From contig JAAUPR010000016.1 of assembly GCA_012033055.1 (NCBI GenBank), positions 1-59,613 on the forward strand: DNA of 59,613 nucleotides. The letters run 5' to 3'. The notes beneath the pieces are model-generated. The model saw nothing but the letters and a program-made list of their open reading frames with translations, was not told the origin of the DNA and did no database searches. The position numbers were made by a program, and so were the translations under genes. The DNA comes from Limnothrix sp. RL_2_0. GTDB lineage: Bacteria; Cyanobacteriota; Cyanobacteriia; Cyanobacteriales; MRBY01. Position 1 is the first letter of the stretch, and each line of letters begins with the position of its first letter. This document shows positions 10,634 through 20,707 of this stretch, in pieces.

Positions 10634-11302
10634 CCCTTCAAATACACCCTTGCCATCCACCAAACCGAGACCCGTATCCGCTGCCCGTTCTGGGTGGGGC
10701 ATCATGCCGAGGACATTGCCCTGTTCATTCATAATGCCAGCGATGTTATTGAGGGAGCCGTTGGGATTCGCCGCCGTCGTCACTTGACCTTGGCGATCGC
10801 AGTAGCGGAAAAGCACCTGTCCATTGTCTTCAATCCCTTTGAGAGTAGCCTCGTCAGCATGGTAGCGACCCTCGCCATGGGCAATGGGAATCGTGATCAC
10901 CTGATCTTTTTGGTAACCCCGCGTCCAAGCCGAGCTATTATTTTCAACCTTAAGTGGCACGCGATCGCAGATGAAATGCAAATCTCGATTACGTACCAAC
11001 GCGCCGGGCAACAAACCCACTTCCGTTAAAACCTGAAAACCATTACATACACCCAACACATATTTACCCTGTTTAGCGTGCTCAATGACACTTTGCATCA
11101 CCGGCGAAAATTGGGCGATCGCCCCACAGCGTAGATAATCCCCATAACTAAATCCCCCCGGCACAGCAATCACATCCAGATCAGCAATGTCCGTTTCCTG
11201 ATGCCAAACCATACGCGTTGGCTGTCCAAAAATCCCCTCCGTCACCATCGCCATATCGCGATCGCAATTAGAGCCAGGAAAAACAATCACACCAAATTTC
11301 AT
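10613..11302 (-). CDS. purQ: Phosphoribosylformylglycinamidine synthase, glutaminase subunit
   Basis: PurQ releases ammonia from glutamine for the fourth step of purine synthesis, working with PurS and PurL. The class I glutaminase motifs are present: VLGVCNGFQVLTEVGLLPG holds the nucleophile Cys, and GMMPHPERA supplies the His/Glu pair. MKFGVIVFPGSNCDRD is the typical N-terminus and fixes the start at ATG 11302, behind AAGGA. PurS lies directly upstream on the same strand with a gap of about 25 bp, an operon. PurL is not in the window. Confidence 0.95.
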   Translation of the reverse strand: MKFGVIVFPGSNCDRDMAMVTEGIFGQPTRMVWHQETDIADLDVIAVPGGFSYGDYLRCGAIAQFSPVMQSVIEHAKQGKYVLGVCNGFQVLTEVGLLPGALVRNRDLHFICDRVPLKVENNSSAWTRGYQKDQVITIPIAHGEGRYHADEATLKGIEDNGQVLFRYCDRQGQVTTAANPNGSLNNIAGIMNEQGNVLGMMPHPERAADTGLGLVDGKGVFEGLLNLVA

Positions 11303-11327
11303 TTCCTTGTCCTCAGTGAGCTTAAAT

Positions 11328-11591
11328 CTAGGCAGTAACAGCGACGGGCGTGAGATCAAAACGATAGTTCTCGATCACCGGGTTAGTGAGCAACTGATCG
11401 CACATTTTGTCTACTTTGCCTTTCGCGTCCGCTTCGTCATTAGCCTCTAGATTTAGCTCAATATATTTGCCGATACGTACTCCAGAAATCCCGGCATAGC
11501 CCAACTGACCGAGGCCAGATTCTACCGCTGTGCCCGCTGGATCGAGGACAGAAGGACGAAGGGTGACATAAATTTGCGCGTGATACTGCAT
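11328..11591 (-). CDS. purS: Phosphoribosylformylglycinamidine synthase subunit PurS
   Basis: An 87-aa small subunit that bridges PurQ and PurL in the FGAM synthase complex. The sequence has the family features YVTLRPSVLDPAG, a glycine-rich turn (GQLGYAGISGVRIGKY) and the C-terminal NPVIENYRF. Length and position directly upstream of purQ are diagnostic. Confidence 0.93.
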   Translation of the reverse strand: MQYHAQIYVTLRPSVLDPAGTAVESGLGQLGYAGISGVRIGKYIELNLEANDEADAKGKVDKMCDQLLTNPVIENYRFDLTPVAVTA

Positions 11592-11671
11592 AAAAATCTA
11601 ACTGGTGAAGACGAGGTTCATTGTACGTCTCCGGCGCATTCTATAAAACTGTCATTTCAGGGGATGCGGAC

Positions 11672-12688
11672 TTAGGCGAAATAACTATATCCCAAGGCCA
11701 GGATAAAGGTGAGCTGTCCGGCTAAGAGGAAAAAGTAGAGGATAAAGCGAGGCTTAAAAATTGACAGCATTAGACCAACGGCTTTGATGTCGATCATGGG
11801 GCCAAAAATCAGAAAGGCGAGCAGAGAACCGGTGGTAAAGGTGGAGGCAAAAGATAGGGCAAAAAAGGAGTCTACGGTGGAGCAGATGGAGACGATCGCC
11901 GCCAATAGCATCATCGCAACGATGGAGGTGATGGTTCCTTGGCCTAACCCTAGGACTAATTCCCTCGGGACAAAAACTTGAATTAACGCGGCGATCGCAC
12001 TCCCGAAAACCAGTACAGCGCCTAACTCCCGGAGTTCTTGGGTAATGTTGAGGATTAACGCCCCCATGGTATTGCGTAGGGTCTTTTTCGCGGGGACGGT
12101 GGTCGGCATCTGGGTCGCGGCGATCGCCTCTAAGGATTGATTACCTTGGGTTCCCCCCAGAAAGAATGTCCCGGATTGCAATAATGGATTATTCGCTGTC
12201 GCGGTGGTTTGCTCCACTTGCTGTACATATTTCACCCGCTGGAAAAGCCGGGGCTGCAATAAAACTTTGGGATCCGATTGGACGCTAAATACTGTACCCA
12301 CAATGGTGGCGATCGCCAAAGAACCCAGCACCCGATAAAGAACAATTTCTGGCTGTCCCCGAAAGGCAATCCACGTAGACCAGATCACCACCGGATTGAG
12401 GGTTGGTGCTGCGAGCAAAAAGCCCACCGCCACAGAAGTCGGAATACCTTGCAACAAAAAACGTCTCGCTACTGGCACATTGCCACATTCACACACCGGG
12501 AAGAAGAAGCCGATACAACTGCCCACAAATGCCCCAAGAATTGGGTTTTTTGGCATTCGCTTAATCAGTTGCCGCTCATCGATCCACACCAGCAAAACGC
12601 TAGATAAGATAACCCCCAATAGTAGAAAAGGCATGGCCTCTACCAATAGGCTCACAAACAAAGTAAAGGCGTTGTGTAATTGAGTCAT
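11672..12688 (-). CDS. Permease of the YraQ/ArsP (DUF318) family
   Basis: An integral membrane protein with about eight helices. The conserved CECGNVPVARR motif follows helix 2 (GSCIGFFFPVCECG), and AAPTLNPVV and GPMIDIKA are repeated half-site motifs of the family. Relatives export metals or organoarsenicals, but the substrate here is not evident. A Gln-rich loop of about 60 residues divides the two halves. The next gene upstream on this strand, a sensor kinase, stops only 17 bp before this start, so co-transcription is likely. Confidence 0.75.
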   Translation of the reverse strand: MTQLHNAFTLFVSLLVEAMPFLLLGVILSSVLLVWIDERQLIKRMPKNPILGAFVGSCIGFFFPVCECGNVPVARRFLLQGIPTSVAVGFLLAAPTLNPVVIWSTWIAFRGQPEIVLYRVLGSLAIATIVGTVFSVQSDPKVLLQPRLFQRVKYVQQVEQTTATANNPLLQSGTFFLGGTQGNQSLEAIAATQMPTTVPAKKTLRNTMGALILNITQELRELGAVLVFGSAIAALIQVFVPRELVLGLGQGTITSIVAMMLLAAIVSICSTVDSFFALSFASTFTTGSLLAFLIFGPMIDIKAVGLMLSIFKPRFILYFFLLAGQLTFILALGYSYFA

Positions 12689-12705
12689 GAAAAAACTGGA
12701 TGGGG

Positions 12706-13851
12706 CTAACCAATGATTAAATCATCGTGGTCTTCGTTGTCATTTCCAAGGGGCAAAGAGACAGTGACCATCGTACCTTGGTTAATGTTGCTATCAATTG
12801 TCATTGTTCCATTATAAATTTTTACAATCCGTTCGGCGATCGCCAACCCTAGTCCGACCCCCTGCTGCTCATACCGCAAGCGATTAAACTGTATATAAGC
12901 CCCAAAATCACGAATTTCCTCCGGGGTCATCCCACGGCCATGGTCACGGATCTGAATTCGCCATTGGTCACCCTGCACTCGACTGTTAATGAGGATTTCA
13001 GGATTATTGTGGCAGTCATCATCTCCCGAAAACTTAAAGGCATTTTCTAATAACTCTTCCACTAAAATCCTTAACCATTTTTCTGGGATGGCGATCTCCG
13101 CCGTACATAAATCCAAGCGCAAATCATTACTACGCTGGTGGCGTCGGGCAACCTTTTCAGCAATGGAAGTCAGAAGCCGTTCACCCGTTCTCGTCGTGCC
13201 AAAATACCATTGATTAAAATCCTCAGGCTCACTAGAAGCCAGATCAAGCTTGGTATATAACAAAAATTTCTGAATCAATTCATTGAGTCGCTTGGCAGAG
13301 AGGCTAATATTTTCAGTGATTTCTGTAATATCCGCCTCCTCTAATGTTTCCCAATACCCGTTTAACAGTTCAGCCGAAGTGATAATGCCCTGTAATGGCG
13401 TCCGCAACTCGTGGGGCAACGCAACGGCCAAATTATGACGCAATTGTGCCAGACGCTCAAATAGATAAGTTTTAACCAGCTGGTGTTGCTGGAGTCGCCC
13501 TTGGATCGCTGCCCGTATTTCGGCATTAGTGTAGGGCTTCACAAGGCAATCATCGGCGCCCGCATTCATGCAATATCGATGGGCGTGGGATGGGGTAGTC
13601 TCTGGCAACAGAAAAATGAACGGCATGGTGACGGTGACGGATTGGCCTCGCATTGTTTCTAGCAAGGAGATACCCGCTTCGTGGGATTTCTGAACGCTGT
13701 ATAACATCAAGTCCGGCAATTGAGCTTGGGCGGCGATCGCCCCTTCTTGGGCACTATTCACAACCAACAGCTCAAATCCTTCCGTGACCAACGCAGCTCT
13801 AATCGCGGCGATTCCACTTCCTTCTTCCGCGACAACTAAAACTTTGGTCAC
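12706..13851 (-). CDS. Receiver-histidine kinase hybrid with degenerate receiver
   Basis: Residues 1-120 fold as a receiver and residues 140-381 as a sensor kinase. Kinase boxes are intact: H147 in ALPHELRTPLQ, the N box in EELLENAFKFS, G1 in RDHGRGMTPEE and G2 in GVGLGLAIAERI. The receiver keeps its acidic pair (EE 9-10) and Lys105 in DDCLVKPY, but the phosphoacceptor position holds Ser52 (PDLMLYSVQ). It probably cannot be phosphorylated normally. No membrane or PAS segment is seen, so this looks like a soluble kinase driven by its pseudo-receiver. It lies just upstream of the permease. Confidence 0.85.
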   Translation of the reverse strand: MTKVLVVAEEGSGIAAIRAALVTEGFELLVVNSAQEGAIAAQAQLPDLMLYSVQKSHEAGISLLETMRGQSVTVTMPFIFLLPETTPSHAHRYCMNAGADDCLVKPYTNAEIRAAIQGRLQQHQLVKTYLFERLAQLRHNLAVALPHELRTPLQGIITSAELLNGYWETLEEADITEITENISLSAKRLNELIQKFLLYTKLDLASSEPEDFNQWYFGTTRTGERLLTSIAEKVARRHQRSNDLRLDLCTAEIAIPEKWLRILVEELLENAFKFSGDDDCHNNPEILINSRVQGDQWRIQIRDHGRGMTPEEIRDFGAYIQFNRLRYEQQGVGLGLAIAERIVKIYNGTMTIDSNINQGTMVTVSLPLGNDNEDHDDLIIG

Positions 13852-14273
13852 TGGACAACATCTCCCGAATATTTCCGGAAAAATAGCCCTTGCTGCCTGC
13901 TGGTTAAATCAAAGGCGATCGCCCAATGCAGGAAAAACCGTAAATATTTATTAAAATTGGCAAACATTGAAGAGAGTTAAAAGATATCAATTAAAGTTTT
14001 GTGGAACCCATCATATTTGTCATCAATCCAATAGGAAATTTCTGAAGAGAATATAAAGAGAAAATTAATGTTTCTTAAGTAGATGCTTCACAAACCATCC
14101 AAATCCAATGATCCTGATTCCTCCAACTCGCTATATACCGCCAAACCTTTATTACGATGTCCCTCATACTAAAACCAGAACATTACTTTAAATATGTAGA
14201 CATTGAAGGTATGAAGTTTTGACAGAGCAGTCAATATGACTTTTTTTATTACCAAAGCACTGACTCACTAACT
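13852..14273. other. AT-rich intergenic stretch upstream of rpsD
   Basis: Apart from one HIP1 site near 13915, it holds no recognisable gene. It separates the minus-strand kinase from the rpsD promoter region. Confidence 0.4.
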
Positions 14274-14338
14274 TTTTTATTGCCTTTATTATTTTTATGA
14301 TTTTTATTGCCTTTATTATTTTTATGATTTTTATTGCA
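14274..14338. repeat. 27-bp AT-rich tandem repeat
   Basis: A 27-bp unit (TTTTTATTGCC, then TTTATTATTTTTATGA) occurs twice exactly at 14274-14300 and 14301-14327, followed by a 10-bp partial third copy. It sits in the rpsD upstream region. Confidence 0.9.
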
Positions 14339-14495
14339 TTATAGACTCAAAAATTTGGGTCTATTTAGGTCACATACCATACCTCCGAAAATAGCGTTCC
14401 TCCTAGCGACGTTGAAGACTGTGATATGATGGCGAAATTGCGAAATTTTAAAGTGAAAACAATGAAGTTTCCCAGCCCACAGGACGTCCAGTTTC

Positions 14496-14557
14496 GACCT
14501 CCCTCCTATGGGTAGAACTCAAAAAGAGCTGTAGTAAGCGGTTTGAGGTCTTTTTTT
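14496..14557 (+). promoter_or_regulatory. Possible rpsD leader attenuator
   Basis: GACCTC at 14496-14501 can pair with GAGGTC at 14545-14550, which is directly followed by seven Ts. CTCAAA near 14518 can instead pair with TTTGAG near 14542. The two pairings share bases, so they exclude each other, as in an attenuator. It ends 34 bp before rpsD. Ribosomal protein S4 is known to autoregulate translation in other bacteria; a link here is inference. Confidence 0.4.
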
Positions 14558-14591
14558 GACATCAACTAAATTGTAAGGAGAAGAAAACCTT

Positions 14592-15200
14592 ATGGCTCGT
14601 TATCGTGGAGCACGTCTACGCATTACCCGTAGATTAGGTGAATTACCGGGTTTAACTCGCAAGAGCGCCCGCCGGGAATATCCCCCCGGACAACATGGTC
14701 AAGGTCGTCGTAAGCGTTCTGAATACGCGATCCGCCTCGAAGAAAAACAGAAGCTCCGTTTCAACTACGGTGTAACTGAAAAGCAGCTTGTACGCTATGT
14801 CCGTAAAGCACGTCGTGCATCTGGTTCCACTGGTCAGTCGATTCTCCAACTATTGGAAATGCGCCTTGACAATACAGTGTTCCGTTTAGGTATGGCTGGT
14901 ACTATTCCAGCGGCCCGTCAACTCGTTAACCATGGTCACGTTACTGTAAATGGACGGGTTGTAGACATTCCTAGTTACCAATGTCGTCCCGGTGATGAGA
15001 TTGCGGCTCGTGATCGTGATCGTTCTAAAAATCTCGTGAAAGCGAATATGGAATTCCCCGGCTTGGCAAATACTCCTAGTCACCTCGAATTTGATAAGGA
15101 TAAGTTGGTTGGCAAGGTTAATGGCATGATCGAACGGGAATGGATTGCGCTACAGATCAATGAACTACTCGTGGTTGAGTACTATTCTCGTATGGCGTAA
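14592..15200 (+). CDS. rpsD: 30S ribosomal protein S4
   Basis: S4 binds 16S rRNA early in small-subunit assembly. At 202 aa it has the usual cyanobacterial/plastid length. The N-terminus [20 protein letters not shown] and the S4 RNA-binding domain ([35 protein letters not shown]) are clear. The start is supported by AAGGAGAAG about 6 bases upstream. The gene is monocistronic with its own terminator, as is usual in cyanobacteria. Confidence 0.98.
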   Translation: MARYRGARLRITRRLGELPGLTRKSARREYPPGQHGQGRRKRSEYAIRLEEKQKLRFNYGVTEKQLVRYVRKARRASGSTGQSILQLLEMRLDNTVFRLGMAGTIPAARQLVNHGHVTVNGRVVDIPSYQCRPGDEIAARDRDRSKNLVKANMEFPGLANTPSHLEFDKDKLVGKVNGMIEREWIALQINELLVVEYYSRMA

Positions 15201-15245
15201 GTTTTTTTTGATTTTTTTATCGGAAAACTAAATTGATTTGAAGGG

Positions 15246-15269
15246 AGGAGCTATCAGGCTCCTTTTTTT
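15246..15269 (+). terminator. Rho-independent terminator of rpsD
   Basis: AGGAGC and GCTCCT form a 6-bp stem around TATCAG, followed by seven Ts, 45 bp after the rpsD stop. Confidence 0.85.
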
Positions 15270-15348
15270 GTCGATAGATCTTCAAAAGTGGACGGGTACA
15301 ATAAGCTAGGTCTTTGTCAAAATTGTTTGCGGAGTGCAGGAAAATTTT

Positions 15349-16505
15349 ATGGGTAGTCGGGGCAAACCACTGAGTCTTATTGCTTTAATAAAGACGGCCG
15401 TCGAGCAGGAAGATTACCCTCAGCTGCAAAAGCTCCTCAAGCAATGGCAAAAATTGAAGCCTGATAATCCTTGGTTTCATTTTTATGTGGCGCGGTGGTA
15501 CGAGGGTACGGGTAAAGTCGAGAAAGCTGAAAAAATTTATCATAAGTTATTGAAGTCTTGTCATTCGCCGGATATTGTGACTCAGGTGCGTTTGGGTTTA
15601 GAGCGCTTGGTGCAGCGGGTTATTGATGCGGAACGGGCGGCGATCGCCGAGGCTAAGGCAGCTCCTGATGGCGAAGCCTATGGCTTGTTTGTACTCGAAC
15701 CGATTGCGAAGGAACAGACCAAAGAGGCAGCCCAACATTTTGCAGAGGTCATGAAAACGGATGCTTATTCGGCTCGTTTACAGTTGCCCACCCGCGCGTG
15801 GAAATTATTTCGGACTGGAAAATTAGGGGAGTTGCGTTTCTATGCGGATGCGCTAAAGCAGGGTCGTATTCCGGGATTTTGTTTATCGTTAGCTCAGTTA
15901 GAGGCCGTGCAGGTTTGGCAGGTGCAATATATCAGTGAGTTGCAGCCAAAGCTAGTGCTCCATTGTCGCGATCAACAGGAAGAGGAGCATCAGCTCACCC
16001 TAGATTGGCGGGAGGTTTATCAATGTGTGGAGGGGATGATTCCGCTGTTTGAGGAGTCCCTAGAAAAGAATGCGCGGGGGAAAACCTATTACAAAACGAA
16101 GGTGTTGGATTATGCCCAATTTTTTGATCTGCACCTCGGCGATCGCCAGCTCATTTTGCGCTTAAACGACCAACATTATCAATTTAAACAAGGGCTTTCT
16201 TTCTTTGATGCGGCGGCCCATGGGGTAGATATTGAACAGCATAGTATTCGCCCCAAGTGGAACAAGCTTAAACAAGAGCTTACGAGTCATTTAGCCAACA
16301 TTAAGACTTGGTCTGACTTTAAGACCTTTGCCGGTAACGCCGCTGATTTCCCCGAATTACTGCGCAAAATTACGCCACAAATGAATCTGTTTCGCTTAGA
16401 AGAACATAAAAACACCCATTGGGATGCGGCTTGGCAACTTTATAGCACCACTATTTTTGCAAAAAAGCCCAAGATATGGCGATGCAGCAAGCCCATAAAA
16501 ATTAA
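15349..16505 (+). CDS. TPR-like cyanobacterial protein, frameshifted near its C-terminus
   Basis: The N-terminus has TPR-like helices (DNPWFHFYVARWYEGTGKVE, KAEKIYHKLLKSC). The rest is a mixed fold of about 250 residues with no family I can name. ATG 15349 is preferred over the GTG at 15334, with CAGG upstream. The given frame runs to 16662 with a nonsensical tail that overlaps the opposite LysR gene. One extra A in the A6 run at 16461-16466 yields FAKKAQDMAMQQAHKN and a stop at 16503-16505, which also removes the overlap. Confidence 0.65.
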
Positions 16506-16547
16506 ATTAAGGTGGTTTGGTCGAAGGGATCCAAGCGGCTCTCCGGT

Positions 16548-17480
16548 TTATAACAATGCCAGCGATCGCCGTCCAGAATGTTGCAGGGCGACTTGGCTCG
16601 ATTTCAGCATAAATTCCCGGAAAGCTTCGGCAATGACAGACAACTTTTTGCCAGCGAGGTAAGCGACATACCATTCCCGTTGAATGGGGAAATGGTTGAT
16701 ATCGAGGACAGCTAATTCGCCATCAGTTGGCTCCGTAATCAGGGTATGGCGGGATAAGACGGAAATGCCTAATCCACCGGCGATCGCCTGTTTGATCGCT
16801 TCATTCGATCCGAGCTCTAGGCGAATTTGCACCTCAATATCATTGCTCTTAAACAAAGATTCCACCGCCCGCCGCGTCCCAGAACCCATTTCCCGCGAAA
16901 TAAAATCTTCCCCACGCAAAGCCGACAAAGGCACATTAGTTTTACCCGCCAAAGGATGATCAGAACGTGCCACCACCACCAAAGGATTATCGAGAAAAGC
17001 CTCCGAATGCACCTCCAAATCCCCCGGCAAATTACTCAAAATATATAAATCATCTTGGTTACTAGCCATACGGTCATGGAGTTGATCATGGTTCACTACT
17101 TGCAATGACACCTCAATGTCGGGGTAGCTTTGGCAAAATTCCCCCAGAATGCGTGGTACAAAATATTTGGTAGTCGTGATCACCCCTAGATGAAGTTGCC
17201 CTTGCTTTGCACCTTTTAAGGCTGACAATTTCATTTCGAGATTATCTAAATGCCCAAAAATTTCTTTACATGTGGTCAACAGTTCTTCGCCAGCTTCCGT
17301 GAGGTACAACTTTCTCCCAATATGCTCAAATAGTGGCATACCAATGGTTTGGGTTAACTGCTTAATTTGGCCGGAGACGGTGGGTTGGGTAATGGAGAGT
17401 TCGGCTGCGGCTTTTGTAAAGCTACCTTGGCGAGCCGCTGTTTCAAATACTTTGAGTTGATGAAGAGTTGCGGGAAGCAA
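16548..17480 (-). CDS. LysR-type regulator, CmpR-like
   Basis: A LysR regulator: winged helix-turn-helix at residues 5-64 (QGSFTKAAAELSITQPTVSGQ) and a periplasmic-binding-like effector domain. ATLHQLKVFE at the N-terminus and ELGSNEAIKQAIAGGLGISV near 235 match the CmpR/CbbR group, which senses inorganic-carbon status and photorespiratory metabolites in cyanobacteria. The start is TTG at 17480; no in-frame ATG fits. No cmp transporter genes are nearby. It is divergent from a P450 with a 186-bp gap, where LysR proteins typically bind, so the P450 is a candidate target. Confidence 0.8.
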   Translation of the reverse strand: MLPATLHQLKVFETAARQGSFTKAAAELSITQPTVSGQIKQLTQTIGMPLFEHIGRKLYLTEAGEELLTTCKEIFGHLDNLEMKLSALKGAKQGQLHLGVITTTKYFVPRILGEFCQSYPDIEVSLQVVNHDQLHDRMASNQDDLYILSNLPGDLEVHSEAFLDNPLVVVARSDHPLAGKTNVPLSALRGEDFISREMGSGTRRAVESLFKSNDIEVQIRLELGSNEAIKQAIAGGLGISVLSRHTLITEPTDGELAVLDINHFPIQREWYVAYLAGKKLSVIAEAFREFMLKSSQVALQHSGRRSLALL

Positions 17481-17666
17481 TTGAAGTCACCGAATGTTTG
17501 GGCTGGCTTCATTGTAATCAAGCCATAGATTTTAATCAATAGCTTTATGTTCATCATAGTTAAAAAACTATATATTTAGATTTGCTGAGAAAACGGAGCT
17601 TTTGGCAAGGCGTTAAATATTTTCGGAATAATGGAAGGATGTTTTGCCCTATTTTGAAAGAGTGAT

Positions 17667-19034
17667 ATGACTGTTACCGCTGTCTCGCCGAAATCTATTC
17701 CAAGTTTATCGCAATCTTCTTTTCAGCAAAAACTGCGTTTGATCCTTGAGCCAACGAGCTATTTTGAGGATTTGTTGGGGTGTGGCTCGGATATGGTGAT
17801 GATGCCTTCGGCGGGTTATGAAAAGCCTGTGGTAACGGTTTATAACCCTGAGGCGTTAAAGCAAATTTTGGTGAATGATCAGCGTCTCTTTTCGTCGCCG
17901 GGTATTTTAAATAAATTGCTTGCACCACTAACGGGCACTCGGTCGCTGGCAAGTTTGGATGGCGATCGCCACAAGCGGGAGCGCAAGTTAATGATGCCGT
18001 CGTTCCATGGGGAGCGGATGTACAACTATGGCAATCTGATTCAAGGCATTATCAGGGATGAGTTGTTGAAATTAACGGTGGGGCAGGTGTTTATCGCGCA
18101 GGAGATGACTCAACGGATTACGTTACGCACGATTATTGAGGTGGTGTTTGGTATTAAAAAAGGTGATCGCTATGAGCCAATTATTGAATTAACGCAAGGA
18201 ATTTTAAATCGGTTTAGTTCTCCTTTGGCGACCAGTTTTTTGTTTTTTGACAGTCTGCAAAAGGATTTTGGGCCATGGAGTCCGTGGGGCAGTTTTATTC
18301 GTGCAAGGCAAAAGTTAGATGATTTGATCTATGCGGAAATTGGCGATCGCCGCGCCCATCCAGATCCCGACCGGACGGATATTTTGTCGTTGCTCATCAA
18401 TGCCCGAGATGAAGCTGGGGAGGCCATGACGGATTCTGAATTACGGGATGAAATGATGTTGTTGCTCTTTGCGGGGCATGAAACTACAGCGATCGCCCTT
18501 GCCTGGTCTTTGTACTGGATGCACGCTGACCCCAGCATTTTGGCAAAATTACGCAGCGAATTAGCTGATGCCAACAGCAGTAACCCCATGGATATTTTTC
18601 GGTTGCCTTACGTCTCGGCGGTGGGAAATGAAACGCTGCGCATTAATCCTGTCGCCATGTTCACCTTTGCGCGCCAAGCAGAGGCTGATACAGAATTATT
18701 GGGTTACAAAATTGTGGCTAAAGATATTTTGTTCGGCTGCATTTATGCTCTGCACCAACGACCCGATTTGTACCCGAATCCGAGGCAATTTCGACCGGAA
18801 CGCTTCCTCGAACGACAGTATACTCCCTACGAATTTATGCCATTTGGGGGCGGCACTCGTCGCTGTTTGGGAGAGGCTTTAGCTCAATTTGAGTTGCGCT
18901 TGGGTATTGATGCTTTTGCCACTGTGGCAGATTTTGAACTGCTCGATGACATTCCGCTTGCAGCCAAGCGTAAAGGGGTGGTTTTATCGCCCAAAACCGG
19001 GGTAAAAATGCGTTTGCTCGGGATCAAAAATTAA
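17667..19034 (+). CDS. Cytochrome P450 (CYP110-like)
   Basis: A soluble P450 of 455 aa. The I helix carries FAGHETTAIALAWSL, the K helix ETLR, and the heme loop FMPFGGGTRRCLGEA with Cys400 as axial ligand. The heme loop wording resembles the CYP110 family of cyanobacteria, which oxidises fatty acids, terpenes or alkanes; the substrate here is unknown. No redox partner is adjacent. It is convergent with aroA, 8 bp apart, and divergent from the CmpR-like regulator. Confidence 0.85.
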   Translation: MTVTAVSPKSIPSLSQSSFQQKLRLILEPTSYFEDLLGCGSDMVMMPSAGYEKPVVTVYNPEALKQILVNDQRLFSSPGILNKLLAPLTGTRSLASLDGDRHKRERKLMMPSFHGERMYNYGNLIQGIIRDELLKLTVGQVFIAQEMTQRITLRTIIEVVFGIKKGDRYEPIIELTQGILNRFSSPLATSFLFFDSLQKDFGPWSPWGSFIRARQKLDDLIYAEIGDRRAHPDPDRTDILSLLINARDEAGEAMTDSELRDEMMLLLFAGHETTAIALAWSLYWMHADPSILAKLRSELADANSSNPMDIFRLPYVSAVGNETLRINPVAMFTFARQAEADTELLGYKIVAKDILFGCIYALHQRPDLYPNPRQFRPERFLERQYTPYEFMPFGGGTRRCLGEALAQFELRLGIDAFATVADFELLDDIPLAAKRKGVVLSPKTGVKMRLLGIKN

Positions 19035-19042
19035 ATGTAGTC

Positions 19043-20401
19043 CTACTCTATTTCACACACATCCATCAAGGTTTCGACAAAGGTAGGGTAGGAAATGGAA
19101 GCGGCTTCGGCGCGGTGAATTTTGGTCTCACCATGGGCGTTCAGGGCGGCGATCGCCAAACTCATGGCAATGCGATGATCCGTGTGACTGTCAGCCTCCG
19201 TCCCAGTTAATGGTGCTCCTCCAGTAATTTCCAAACCATCGGGATGTTCCACAATATTGGCTCCCATTTTGGATAATTCCATCGCCATCACCGCAAGGCG
19301 ATCGCTTTCCTTAACCCGCAATTCCGCCGCATCTTTGATAATCGTAGTACCTTCCGCAAAACAGGCCGCCACCGCCAAAATCGGAATTTCATCAATCAAT
19401 CGCGGAATGATTTCTCCACCGATAACACAGCCTTTGAGTTGGGAATATTGCACCCGCAGATCCGCCACCGGTTCCCCCGCCACTTCCCGAGGATCTTCGA
19501 GGGTCATATCAGCTCCCATCAGTTGCATCGCTTCAATAATGCCCGTGCGAGTCGGATTGATCCCCACATTTTCAATCGTCAAATCCGAATCCGGCACGAT
19601 CGCCGCCGCCACCATCCAGAAGGCCGCCGAACTAATATCTCCCGGCACGATAACCTTTTGGCCTTTCAGCACAGGATGGGGTTCGATGGTGACACTATTC
19701 GTTTCATGGTCAATCTCTAAATTCGCCCCAAAAGCTTTGAGCATCCGCTCACTGTGATCCCGTGATAAAGCAGGCTCCGTCACTGTGGTTTTGCCATCCG
19801 CCATGAGACCTGCCAAGAGAATACAAGATTTCACCTGCGCTGAAGCAATGGGTGAATGGTAGTGCATTGCTTTTAACTGCTGTCCCTGAATCGCAAGGGG
19901 AGCAAGGGCTGCATTGTCCCGTCCCCAAATTTGTGCGCCCATTTCTTGCAAAGGCTTAACCACCCGTGACATCGGTCGAGATCGGAGCGAATTGTCTCCC
20001 GTCACCGTAAAAAATCGATCCGGGTGAGAGGCCAATAACCCCATCATTAAACGCATGGTTGTGCCCGAATTGCCCGCATCGAGAATTGTATTGGGTTCTC
20101 GTAAATTGCCGAGGCCAATGCCCCGCACCCGCACTTCCGTGGAATTAAGTTCTGAAATTTCTGCGCCCATGGCCGAGAAACAAGCCGCCGTGCTCCGGGG
20201 ATCTTCGCCTAAAAGTAGTCCTTCGATTACTGTCTCCCCCTCGGCGATCGCCCCCAACATGAGAGCACGATGAGAAATCGACTTATCACCAGGGATATGA
20301 ACAGTCCCCTGTAAACTCAAGCCTGACTCCGGCGGTGTAATCACCAATTGCTGATGAAAAGAAATTGTTTCTAGGCGAATCATAATAATCATGCACGGCA
20401 A
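19043..20401 (-). CDS. aroA: 3-phosphoshikimate 1-carboxyvinyltransferase (EPSP synthase)
   Basis: The shikimate pathway enzyme that joins PEP to shikimate 3-phosphate. Signatures are clear: [18 protein letters not shown] near the N-terminus, [18 protein letters not shown], and [15 protein letters not shown] toward the C-terminus. Gly rather than Ala in the LDAGNSGTT motif suggests a class I-like site, though class assignment is not certain. The start is ambiguous among TTG 20401, ATG 20392 and ATG 20383 ([12 protein letters not shown]). Confidence 0.93.
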   Translation of the reverse strand: MPCMIIMIRLETISFHQQLVITPPESGLSLQGTVHIPGDKSISHRALMLGAIAEGETVIEGLLLGEDPRSTAACFSAMGAEISELNSTEVRVRGIGLGNLREPNTILDAGNSGTTMRLMMGLLASHPDRFFTVTGDNSLRSRPMSRVVKPLQEMGAQIWGRDNAALAPLAIQGQQLKAMHYHSPIASAQVKSCILLAGLMADGKTTVTEPALSRDHSERMLKAFGANLEIDHETNSVTIEPHPVLKGQKVIVPGDISSAAFWMVAAAIVPDSDLTIENVGINPTRTGIIEAMQLMGADMTLEDPREVAGEPVADLRVQYSQLKGCVIGGEIIPRLIDEIPILAVAACFAEGTTIIKDAAELRVKESDRLAVMAMELSKMGANIVEHPDGLEITGGAPLTGTEADSHTDHRIAMSLAIAALNAHGETKIHRAEAASISYPTFVETLMDVCEIE

Positions 20402-20707
20402 ATGAGCGCTGCCATCTTAACGAATTTCCATTTACCTTGACTATGCCCCAAAACAAATTCACTCAAATGATCATATTTCTTAAGCATAAACACTTACCCA
20501 ATGGTCTTAAGTCATCAAACCCTGACTTATGAAAGCCCTGAAACCCAGTATCCTCGTTGAAAGTCATGGTTTTATGATATTGTTGCTCCCCATCGTGATG
20601 ATTCTTTGTTAAAACAATTAACAGCAAGTCATAACCCTGTCCCATAGCCTAACCAAGCGCATTAATCATTCAATTGCCCACAACTCGCGCAACGGAGGAG
20701 CACTCCC

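Noticed and set aside
20463-20645. A 60-aa minus-strand frame before the DUF4912 gene
   Set aside because: Short, without motif, and lying in the promoter region of the plus-strand gene.
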